Below are positions 1-5,796 of a DNA stretch of 8,263 nucleotides, piece after piece. A model generated the notes under the pieces. It made no database searches, had not been told where the DNA came from, and was given only the letters and a program-made list of their open reading frames with translations. A program made the position numbers and the translations under genes. Position 1 is the first letter of the stretch. The number at the start of each line of letters is the position of its first letter. The DNA is from Euryarchaeota archaeon UBA486 (lineage in GTDB: Archaea > Thermoplasmatota > Poseidoniia > Poseidoniales > Poseidoniaceae): contig DAET01000048.1 of assembly GCA_002497765.1 (NCBI GenBank), positions 1-8,263 on the forward strand, written 5' to 3'.

Positions 1-138
1 ACACCACCACAGCCATGAGAGGTATCAGCGCCTCATGCGCTTGGTATTTCAATCATGCGCCATCCAAGACAGCGGATATCCGCCCCTGTGGTGCATGGAA
101 CCCTTTGCTTCAAGAAGTGCCAAGCCCTCCATTTGCTC
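1..138. other. Upstream region of the surface-protein gene; nothing firmly assignable
   Basis: No gene is supported here. One frame reads five codons to a TGA at 16-18, which could be the tail of an upstream + strand gene, but five residues cannot show this. A weak AT-rich element (GGTATTTCAA, about 44-53) and a second one near 104-114 are possible promoter pieces for the gene at 139. Neither is a good archaeal TATA box. Confidence 0.25.
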
Positions 139-2532
139 ATGCGACCCGCCAACAAGGCCCTCACCCTGATGCTGATGTTGCTCTTGCTCACGGTTTCTCC
201 TTGGGTTTCCAGCACGGGGGCACGCAGCGTTCACAGCACCAGCACGGTTGATCTGTTTCCTCAAGGAGGCTTCACCGATGCTGCCTCCTGGTCGGTCGGC
301 GCTGAGACCTCGTTCACCCAAGAAGCAGCAAGTCACACCGAATCCATGGTGGCCGACCAACGCTTGACCATGCTCCACAATCGCCCGCTCAATCTCGACA
401 CCATGACGGTGTGGTCGTCCACCTCCCCGACCGATTCAAACTACTCAACGGGCGCCCCAGACGGCGCCAGCACGTGGTCAACCGGTCCGGAGATTGAACT
501 CACGGACTTTGACATCACGGGCCTCTCGAACTACCAAATGTACGAACTCCACATGGTTGGCGTGTTCCAAATTCCCGACGCCCTCTCCGAAGACACCGTT
601 CGAATCTCGGTGGAACACGGCGATGGGTTTGACCTGCTCAAGACCTTCGCACACACCCAAGGCAACGTGGATTACATCAACAACACCGCCTACCGTGTCA
701 ACATCACGGGTTTGATGGATTGGACGTGGAACGACATTGCCCAGATGGTGTTCACGTTGGACTATGTCTCAGCCGGCGGTGTTGACGATTCTCGTCTGGT
801 GGTCGACGCACTCGGCCTTGACATCACCGTTCAAACGCCATGGTACGGCGGCGAGGTCGCCTACGCTTCATCCGAATTTTCTGGCCACGACATGCCCGTG
901 ATGGGTCTGGACCTTGCCGAAGGAACCACCGACAACCTCGCCCTCGACACCTGCGGTTTGAAACCCACCGTGGAAGGCACCTCCGGACAGTGGACAAGTG
1001 AGCCGTTTTCTCACCCTCCCGAGCAAATCTTGGGCCGGATTCATCACGCTTTGAGCGAAGGTGAGAGCCAAAACGTCACGGTGGAGTTGGCCACGTCGTC
1101 GGACGGCACCTCGTTCGGTGCGTTCACGGCCATGACCCCCAACACCCTCCTGCCGCAAGGCGAGGCCTACCAGCTTCGGTTCTCCGTGACCGACGCTTGT
1201 TTGTCATCGGTGTGGGTGGACGTGAACGACCCCTCGCTCTCGGTCGCCGGGCGAGTCTTTGGGTCAAACGAAGGCATTGATGCTGACTACTCACGGTGGT
1301 TGGTCTTCGTCAACGACGAACTCGTCTCCAACGAACCCATGGCCTTGGGCACCTTCACCCACGAATGGCCCATTGGCGGCTACTTGCAGCCCGGCAGCAC
1401 CTCGCTGACGGTGAGCATTCGTGCATGGTTCACCTGGGACTCCGACGGCGCCGCAAGCCACACGGCATTGGAACTGACGCAGGTCGATGTCTCTGGAGGC
1501 TACGCCATCCAATACGACGAGGACCCGTCCTGTGAGGGCGTGGGCGATCAGTTCCTCAGCGAGGACAACGGTGGCATCATTCTGCCGTTCCTGAGCCGAT
1601 GCAGCGACGACCGAGCTACCAACGAAGACCTCAACGTCGCCTTCACCAACACCGATGAATCGGTGGTGGCCGTTGACCTTGCAGAAGGCGATGTCCGTCT
1701 TCGATTGCTTCCTGAGGCCAGTGGTCAATCGGTCATTGGCATCACGGTGACCGACCCCGCAGGCAACGCGTGGAGTCAAACGTTCACCGTTGACGTAGCC
1801 CCGGTTGACGACCCACCCGTGGTCGTTGAATTCCCACCCATCATCCCCGTTGAGCACGAGCTGGAGACCGTCATCAACATGACATGGAGCGACATCGATT
1901 CACCCGGCCTCGTGACCGCCTCAACCAACCGCTCGTGGGCCACCGTGGACCTCACGAGCAACGTGGTCAAGGTCACGCCACCAACGGTCGGGTTCCACAC
2001 GGTGCTCCTGTCCGTTTGCGACCAAACCAGCTGCACGGAGCGAGAAATCGACCTTGAAGTCATGGCCTTGCCGGACCTCGTGGTCGAATCCATTGATTTC
2101 GGAACCGATGACATCACCCAGGGCGACTTCATCACGATGCGGGTCCTGGTGCGAAACCAAGGTCAAGCTGACGCCACCATGGTGTCTGTTCGCTGCCAAA
2201 CCGACCAGCAGCTTATCGACGTTCAAACCATTGCCATCATCCAGCCCGGCGAACTGCAATCCGTCCGCTGCGACTGGCAAGTGCCGGAGGATGCAAGGGT
2301 GCTGCGGTTCAGTGCCGTTGTGGACCGAGGGCTGGAAATTCCCGAAGGGGACGAGACCAACAATGCGATGGAAGAACTCGTCGCCATCAACGAACGGGCA
2401 GACGCCACCAACGATGGGGCAGAGGGCGGCGTTGCTGCCGGCGCCGTCTCCATCGGCATCGTGGTAATCGCCCTTGGCCTCTTGGGATTGATCATTTTCA
2501 TGATGCCACCGAAAATCAAGAAAATTGAGTGA
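139..2532 (+). CDS. Large secreted, membrane-anchored beta-sandwich surface protein with CARDB domain
   Basis: Probable cell-surface protein of 797 residues; its ligand or role is unknown. The ATG at 139 is chosen because it puts a clear Sec signal peptide at the N-terminus: MRPANK, then a Leu/Met-rich core, then a possible cleavage site near SSTGA. The in-frame ATG at 55 would add 28 unconvincing residues. Residues about 35-240 look like an extracellular beta-sandwich domain. A cadherin/Ig-like stretch lies near 530-565 (ITVTDPAGN, then VDDPPVV). A CARDB-type domain spans about 645-748, starting PDLVVESIDF and ending with the typical GDETNN. One membrane helix (about 766-788) is followed by the basic tail PPKIKKIE. 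The mature part has eight cysteines (272, 354, 465, 488, 627, 632, 686, 711), which could form disulfides, and six N-glycosylation sequons (101, 181, 188, 312, 580, 597). It is rich in Asp, Thr and Ser. The gene stands alone and converges on the cbf5 operon. The CARDB call and topology are fairly sure; the N-terminal half is unassigned. Confidence 0.85.
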   Translation: MRPANKALTLMLMLLLLTVSPWVSSTGARSVHSTSTVDLFPQGGFTDAASWSVGAETSFTQEAASHTESMVADQRLTMLHNRPLNLDTMTVWSSTSPTDSNYSTGAPDGASTWSTGPEIELTDFDITGLSNYQMYELHMVGVFQIPDALSEDTVRISVEHGDGFDLLKTFAHTQGNVDYINNTAYRVNITGLMDWTWNDIAQMVFTLDYVSAGGVDDSRLVVDALGLDITVQTPWYGGEVAYASSEFSGHDMPVMGLDLAEGTTDNLALDTCGLKPTVEGTSGQWTSEPFSHPPEQILGRIHHALSEGESQNVTVELATSSDGTSFGAFTAMTPNTLLPQGEAYQLRFSVTDACLSSVWVDVNDPSLSVAGRVFGSNEGIDADYSRWLVFVNDELVSNEPMALGTFTHEWPIGGYLQPGSTSLTVSIRAWFTWDSDGAASHTALELTQVDVSGGYAIQYDEDPSCEGVGDQFLSEDNGGIILPFLSRCSDDRATNEDLNVAFTNTDESVVAVDLAEGDVRLRLLPEASGQSVIGITVTDPAGNAWSQTFTVDVAPVDDPPVVVEFPPIIPVEHELETVINMTWSDIDSPGLVTASTNRSWATVDLTSNVVKVTPPTVGFHTVLLSVCDQTSCTEREIDLEVMALPDLVVESIDFGTDDITQGDFITMRVLVRNQGQADATMVSVRCQTDQQLIDVQTIAIIQPGELQSVRCDWQVPEDARVLRFSAVVDRGLEIPEGDETNNAMEELVAINERADATNDGAEGGVAAGAVSIGIVVIALGLLGLIIFMMPPKIKKIE

Positions 2533-2586
2533 ACCCGTTGGGTTTTACCCCTTGACGTGAACGCCACTCCGGTGTCGGATAACGCG

Positions 2587-2640
2587 AAAAAACCCCTCAA
2601 ACTTCATAACCAAAACGTGGAAGGGCGGCCTGCTTTGAGG
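2587..2640 (-). terminator. Terminator-like inverted repeat and T-tract downstream of the cbf5 operon
   Basis: Read on the minus strand, CCTCAAA (2640-2634) is the exact inverted match of TTTGAGG (2601-2595). It is followed two bases later by TTTTTT (2592-2587). The site lies about 115-170 nt beyond the stop codon of cbf5, in the gap between converging genes. Archaeal termination depends mainly on U-tracts, so the T6 run is the stronger element. The 32-nt loop is long for a classic hairpin terminator, and the repeat could be chance. Confidence 0.4.
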
Positions 2641-2676
2641 TCGTGGGGGCCGTTCAACTTCGGTTGACAAAGCGGG
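2629..2676 (+). other. Predicted structured RNA element with a UUCG-capped hairpin
   Basis: Two nested helices can form. The outer one pairs 2629-2637 with 2668-2676 (CCTGCTTTG with CAAAGCGGG), nine pairs including one G·U. The inner one pairs TCAAC (2654-2658) with GTTGA (2663-2667) around TTCG, giving the very stable C(UUCG)G tetraloop. The 3' side is continuously paired from 2663 to 2676, and the 5' side carries a 16-nt bulge. The wobble pair and the tetraloop sequence favour RNA made from the + strand. The 3' edge of the helix covers the first bases of the GGGAG motif before the ATG at 2687. It could be a 3' UTR element of the surface-protein mRNA, a leader of the micro-ORF, a small RNA, or coincidence. 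Confidence 0.3.
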
Positions 2677-2686
2677 AGTGGGAACC

Positions 2687-2752
2687 ATGTCTCAATTGAA
2701 AATCCGTATTGAAACGGACGAATACATCTACGAAGAATACATCGAAGCGTGA
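2687..2752 (+). CDS. Possible 21-residue micro-ORF, function unknown
   Basis: ATG at 2687 opens 21 codons ending in TGA at 2750-2752, four bases before the converging cbf5 stop codon. GGGAG at 2674-2678 sits eight bases upstream, a good Shine-Dalgarno-like match and spacing. The peptide starts MSQLKIRIETDEY and is strongly acidic, with a repeated EYI unit. In DNA this is a 9-base direct repeat, GAATACATC, at 2720-2728 and 2735-2743. The codons used (GAA, ATC, TAC) fit the neighbouring genes. No signal peptide, membrane segment or metal motif is present. I recognise no family, and an ORF this short is easily produced by chance. Confidence 0.3.
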   Translation: MSQLKIRIETDEYIYEEYIEA

Positions 2753-2755
2753 GCA

Positions 2756-3724
2756 TCAGGACGACGTTGTCCAGCGACGAGGGTAAACCTCGGTGTCCAT
2801 CAAGACCATGCTGGGTCGTGCAAGTTCGCCTGATTCCATCGATGGAATGTCATCCGAGTCAGTCTTGAGTTTCACGAAGCCAACGGCCTCTTCCTTGAGC
2901 GACGTGACCAAGAGTTCTGTTCCTTTCTTGAGCCCTGCGGGGATGGAAACCAGACCGGGTCGAAGCAAGGGTGCGCCATAGGAAAGGGCTGCAACTGCAC
3001 TGTCCTTGACGGTGCATCGTGGCACATCCACGAGCAGTTTCTCGATGGGGTGGATGATGGCGTTCAGCGCGTCGGCTTGTCCGCATTCTTTCCAGAGCCA
3101 CACGGCGTCAGCCAGTTGATCCATCGTAATGCAGTGGTCTAGGTCAAACATGCCGGACGTTTCACGTCGCAATTCCTTGAGCGAGACCGGAGTGTTAAGC
3201 AAAAGGCCCATGTCACGAGCCATCGTTCGGATGTAGGTGCCCGCTTCACAGGTGATGCGAGCCACCGCATCATGACCGTCCGTGTCGAGCAGCTCGAAGG
3301 CGTGAATGGTGCGGGTCCGCACCTGCACCTTGACGGCTGACACTTCGGGAGGAACGTTGTAGATTCGACCGGTCATGGTGGCCATGGTGGCTTGGAGTTC
3401 CTCGATATCGGGCATGGTGCGAAATCGGAAGACGGCAATGTAGGTCTTTTGATGCTTCAGAATCTTGTTGGTGATTTTCATGCATCGACCCGTCATGAGT
3501 GGGAGGACGCCCGTCGCAAAGGGATCAAGGGTGCCGCCATGCCCAAGACGCTCGAGGCCCAACAAATCACGGGCCCATGCCGCCAATTGGTGGGAAGTCG
3601 GGCCCGCCGGCTTGTCGACAAGGATGAAGCCGGAAGCCAACCGTTGCTCCAACGTTCGGTCGTCAGGAACCGTCCCGAAGGAAGCGTCCGTGGTGGGCGA
3701 TTCATCAAGAACGTGCACGGTCAT
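2756..3724 (-). CDS. cbf5: RNA pseudouridine synthase Cbf5/TruB family
   Basis: This protein of 322 residues belongs to the archaeal Cbf5/TruB family, which turns uridine into pseudouridine. In archaea Cbf5 works with H/ACA guide RNAs, Nop10, Gar1 and L7Ae on rRNA, and can also make tRNA pseudouridine 55 with little or no guide. The catalytic domain shows DKPAGPTSH (37-45), GHGGTLDPFATGVLP (61-75) with the expected catalytic Asp67, KTYIAVF (93-99), PPEVSAVK (125-132) and GTYIRTMARDMG (162-173). A PUA RNA-binding domain follows from about 233 to 318, ending in the family-typical YPRRW. DAVWLWKECG (206-215) matches the linker seen in archaeal Cbf5 rather than bacterial TruB. Length is normal and no key residue is missing. 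The ATG at 3724 overlaps the cytidylate kinase stop by four bases (ATGA), which indicates coupled translation. Genes for Nop10, Gar1 and L7Ae are not in the window. Confidence 0.96.
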   Translation of the reverse strand: MTVHVLDESPTTDASFGTVPDDRTLEQRLASGFILVDKPAGPTSHQLAAWARDLLGLERLGHGGTLDPFATGVLPLMTGRCMKITNKILKHQKTYIAVFRFRTMPDIEELQATMATMTGRIYNVPPEVSAVKVQVRTRTIHAFELLDTDGHDAVARITCEAGTYIRTMARDMGLLLNTPVSLKELRRETSGMFDLDHCITMDQLADAVWLWKECGQADALNAIIHPIEKLLVDVPRCTVKDSAVAALSYGAPLLRPGLVSIPAGLKKGTELLVTSLKEEAVGFVKLKTDSDDIPSMESGELARPSMVLMDTEVYPRRWTTSS

Positions 3725-4260
3725 GGCGCTTCCTCCAACAATGCGACGACATGGTCCAGTATTTGAGTTGCATTGAGGGTCGTAGCGTCCAGCACATGAG
3801 TGTAGGGCTCAGGGTCCTCGGGCACCAAATCGTAGAGCAACATGAACCGCTCACCATCAACAGCCGCCCTCGCGCGGTTGGCTTCAAGTGCGTCCTCCAG
3901 GGCCAACCCTTCACGCTCTGACACTCGGCGAGCGCGCTCCTCGTCGCTAACATCCAACCAGATGCGGAGGCAAGGAAGTTCGAGGCGGTAAGCCCACCAA
4001 CCGGCTAGACGAGATTCCACAACGTTCGCTGCATCAGAGCCTTGCATGCGCTGGCGAAGCAGTTCATCCAGCGAGCGGTCGACGTCCAACTCGTTCTTGC
4101 ACAATTCGCCAAAGTCTCCCAGCGACATGCCGCGTCGTTTGGCTTCCTCACGGAACACATCGCCGCCGTTGAGGCTGGTCCAACCAAATCGGTCCATCAA
4201 CCCGCGAACCAGCGTGCTGGTGCCGCTGCCCGGGTGGCCGGAGACGGTCACGTTGACCAT
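3721..4260 (-). CDS. cmk: Cytidylate kinase, archaeal type
   Basis: A cytoplasmic nucleoside monophosphate kinase of 179 residues that moves phosphate from ATP to CMP or dCMP, feeding CTP and dCTP synthesis. The P-loop GHPGSGTST lies at residues 8-16, directly after the first beta strand. GGDVFREEA (32-40) matches the substrate-binding GxxFR region of archaeal CMKs, VVESRLAG (80-87) is the next conserved strand/loop, and an Arg-rich lid (RARRVSEREG, 109-118) follows. Length is typical for the archaeal family (about 180). The ATG at 4260 is chosen because it places the P-loop strand at the N-terminus and starts two bases after the DUF106 stop. An in-frame ATG at 4296 would add 12 unrelated residues and overlap that gene. 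No clear Shine-Dalgarno is seen, so translation is probably coupled. It is the middle gene of the DUF106-cmk-cbf5 operon. Confidence 0.94.
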   Translation of the reverse strand: MVNVTVSGHPGSGTSTLVRGLMDRFGWTSLNGGDVFREEAKRRGMSLGDFGELCKNELDVDRSLDELLRQRMQGSDAANVVESRLAGWWAYRLELPCLRIWLDVSDEERARRVSEREGLALEDALEANRARAAVDGERFMLLYDLVPEDPEPYTHVLDATTLNATQILDHVVALLEEAP

Positions 4261-4262
4261 GC

Positions 4263-5189
4263 TCACAACACCCATTCGTGGAAGCAGATGTTGCACCGTT
4301 TCGTTCTCGGTCCGTCATGCGTAATGACGTCGCTGCCACATTCTGGGCATTCAAGAGCGATTCCAGTCATCAGTCCGCCGCCGCCTGATAATTCGGAGGG
4401 GGCGGGTTTGGAGGTAGAGGCGTTGCGCTTGCGTTGTTGTTGGCTCCGCTTGGAACGCTGTTGGCGCTTCTTGGCTTGGTTGGAGGTGGCAGCTGGTTTG
4501 GTGGCCACCAAATGAAGCAGCGGTTCTTTGAGTACTTCACCAGCAACGACCAGCGGGTGGGACTTGTAGCGAGCGAGCTTGATGTGGCGGTCAAGGGCAC
4601 GGCCGTAGGCTGCGCTCATGCAGATGTAGCAGCAAATCCATGCGGGGAAAAACAGGAATCGACCGTCGAGGAGGTGCCACTCTGGCGCCCATGGAAGCGA
4701 AACGTAGTCAACACGGAAGGTCTCAACCTTGGTGGTCAGCCAGGCAAAGATACCGATGATGAAAATCATGGTGAACATCATCGGCTTCATGGCGCCCATT
4801 TGGACCTCCAGTTGCTCTGGCATCATTTGCTGCTGAAGCGTCATGGCCTTTTCCTGAAGGATGGGGTCGCGAGACATCCGTGCCTCGTTCATCATTTGCC
4901 GCACCTGGCCTTGGCGGTGACCGATGTGGGCCTGGTCCATGGGGTCAACGAAGAAGTTACGAATCACCGTGTTGAGTGTCATGGAGAAAATTCCCAAGAT
5001 CATCACGGTGATGACAAAAAACGACTCCTCTGGCAGCAGCGGTGAAAGGATCGGGTCGGCCGTGGTTCCCAGCGACGTTCGAATGGAGGGGGTCATGATG
5101 AGCACGGTCATCAGGATCATGAACATCAGCATCACGAACATGGAACCGCCCGGGGGAGGTGGCGGTGGAGGCGATGAACCGTTGGCCAT
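4263..5189 (-). CDS. DUF106 (Oxa1/EMC3/YidC superfamily) membrane protein with basic tail and C-terminal zinc ribbon
   Basis: Probable membrane-protein insertase-like protein of 308 residues. DUF106 proteins are archaeal relatives of Oxa1, EMC3 and YidC, which help insert proteins into the cell membrane. Order: a Pro tract (P7-P13); hydrophobic helices near 17-33, 57-78, 136-153 and 177-196; and, between the second and third, a cytoplasmic helical hairpin (about 83-130) rich in Met, Gln and charged residues, as expected for the family. A Lys/Arg/Gln-rich stretch follows (about 238-256). It ends in a zinc ribbon with CPEC (281-284) and CNIC (299-302). The tail and ribbon go beyond the usual family core, so this is an added C-terminal module. 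I infer that the basic tail could contact ribosomal RNA, as the Oxa1 tail does. It is the first gene of the operon, in the cluster position known from other archaea, though the usual neighbours secY and adk are not beside it here. The family call is firm; the function of the tail is inference. Confidence 0.9.
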   Translation of the reverse strand: MANGSSPPPPPPPGGSMFVMLMFMILMTVLIMTPSIRTSLGTTADPILSPLLPEESFFVITVMILGIFSMTLNTVIRNFFVDPMDQAHIGHRQGQVRQMMNEARMSRDPILQEKAMTLQQQMMPEQLEVQMGAMKPMMFTMIFIIGIFAWLTTKVETFRVDYVSLPWAPEWHLLDGRFLFFPAWICCYICMSAAYGRALDRHIKLARYKSHPLVVAGEVLKEPLLHLVATKPAATSNQAKKRQQRSKRSQQQRKRNASTSKPAPSELSGGGGLMTGIALECPECGSDVITHDGPRTKRCNICFHEWVL

Positions 5190-5300
5190 GCATCAAAGGC
5201 GACAACGGTAGGGCATGAAGGTTAGCATACCCGACGGCGAGATTTGCCGGTCTGCACGAGCATCCGTGAAGTTCAAACCCACCGGCACCTACGGTGTATC
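5190..5300. promoter_or_regulatory. Divergent promoter region between the DUF106 operon and the 139-residue gene
   Basis: These 111 bases separate two genes pointing away from each other, so both promoters should lie here. On the minus strand GTATGCTAAC (5230-5221) is a weak TATA-like element placed to give a leader of about ten bases before the ATG at 5189. On the + strand only the poor AT-rich GTTCAAAC (5271-5278) lies about 25 bases before the ATG at 5301, which would fit a leaderless transcript. No operator-like palindrome or clear Shine-Dalgarno is seen. Confidence 0.35.
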
Positions 5301-5720
5301 ATGCGCCAGAAAGAGCCACTCGATGTGTCTCCGACTTGGCGCTACCCACTACCGATGCCCATGCCGGGTCAACCGGTGTGCGCCACCGAAATGGAAGCCA
5401 TTGAACAAATGGCCCGTCTTCCAGCGCTTCCAAAGGTCTTCTTTTGGACGGACGCCGAGCGAAAGTGCCCGGAAGGATGGGGTTTCATCGCCAGCGTTCG
5501 TCAGGGCGTCCCACCCAGCGGTATCGAGGCCGAGTTGAACGCTTGGGCCGACCAATATCCGAAAGCTTGGCTGGCTGTTGATCTTCGAGACGGCGTGATC
5601 CCGCCGTCCACCGTTCGACCCCTCAATGACGTGCTCATGGGACTCAAGCGCCCGGTCATCGTCATCGTCAGCCGTTCACCCGAGCATGAGGAATGGCCAC
5701 AATGGGTCCTACCTGCATGA
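5301..5720 (+). CDS. Small alpha/beta protein of unknown function
   Basis: I do not recognise this protein of 139 residues. The ATG at 5301 is preferred; an in-frame ATG at 5244 would add 19 His/Arg/Cys-containing residues that look non-coding. A later ATG at 5355 is also possible. The sequence reads as alternating strands and helices: helix about 29-39, strand VFFW (46-49), strand GFIASV (61-66), helix 73-86, strand AWLAVDL (89-95), helix 104-115, strand VIVIVS (119-124). This suggests a compact soluble three-layer fold. There is no signal peptide, membrane helix or CXXC pair; it has two isolated cysteines (27 and 56). It is rich in Pro and Trp, with a Trp-bearing C-terminus. It is transcribed alone, divergently from the DUF106 operon and convergently with the long repeat protein. 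Third-position GC and protein-like composition support a real gene. Confidence 0.7.
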   Translation: MRQKEPLDVSPTWRYPLPMPMPGQPVCATEMEAIEQMARLPALPKVFFWTDAERKCPEGWGFIASVRQGVPPSGIEAELNAWADQYPKAWLAVDLRDGVIPPSTVRPLNDVLMGLKRPVIVIVSRSPEHEEWPQWVLPA

Positions 5721-5747
5721 AAGGTTCGAGGAACACCCTCGCTCTCG

Positions 5748-5785
5748 CTGGACCATTTGTCATCATCGCCGTTGAGCGATGCCAG
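5748..5785. terminator. Hairpin in the gap between converging genes, possible two-way terminator
   Basis: CATCGC (5764-5769) pairs with GCGATG (5776-5781) around a six-base loop. CTGG (5748-5751) can pair with CCAG (5782-5785) outside it, with an unpaired stretch on one side. A second small hairpin, CGAGG with CCTCG, lies at 5727-5741. No long T-tract follows on either strand, so the terminator role rests on position between the stop codons at 5720 and 5797. Confidence 0.25.
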
Positions 5786-5796
5786 ACCAAGCAGCC

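Noticed and set aside
1291..1857. Minus-strand 188-residue open frame inside the surface-protein gene
   Set aside because: It is the complement of a well-supported CDS in GC-rich DNA, with a composition (Val, Gly, Arg, His) typical of antisense shadows and no recognisable domain.
2433..2532. Archaeosortase (PGF-CTERM type) sorting signal at the surface-protein C-terminus
   Set aside because: A hydrophobic helix and basic tail are present but no PGF-like motif precedes the helix, so it is read as a plain membrane anchor.
2646..2670. tRNA T-arm look-alike (GTTCAAC next to a GGCCG/CGGTT stem)
   Set aside because: The loop would have eight bases rather than seven, and no matching acceptor, D or anticodon arms can be placed around it.
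2629..2676. H/ACA guide RNA near cbf5
   Set aside because: An ACA occurs at 2667-2669, but it lies inside the helix, and no kink-turn or convincing pseudouridylation pocket is visible. Proximity to cbf5 alone is not evidence.
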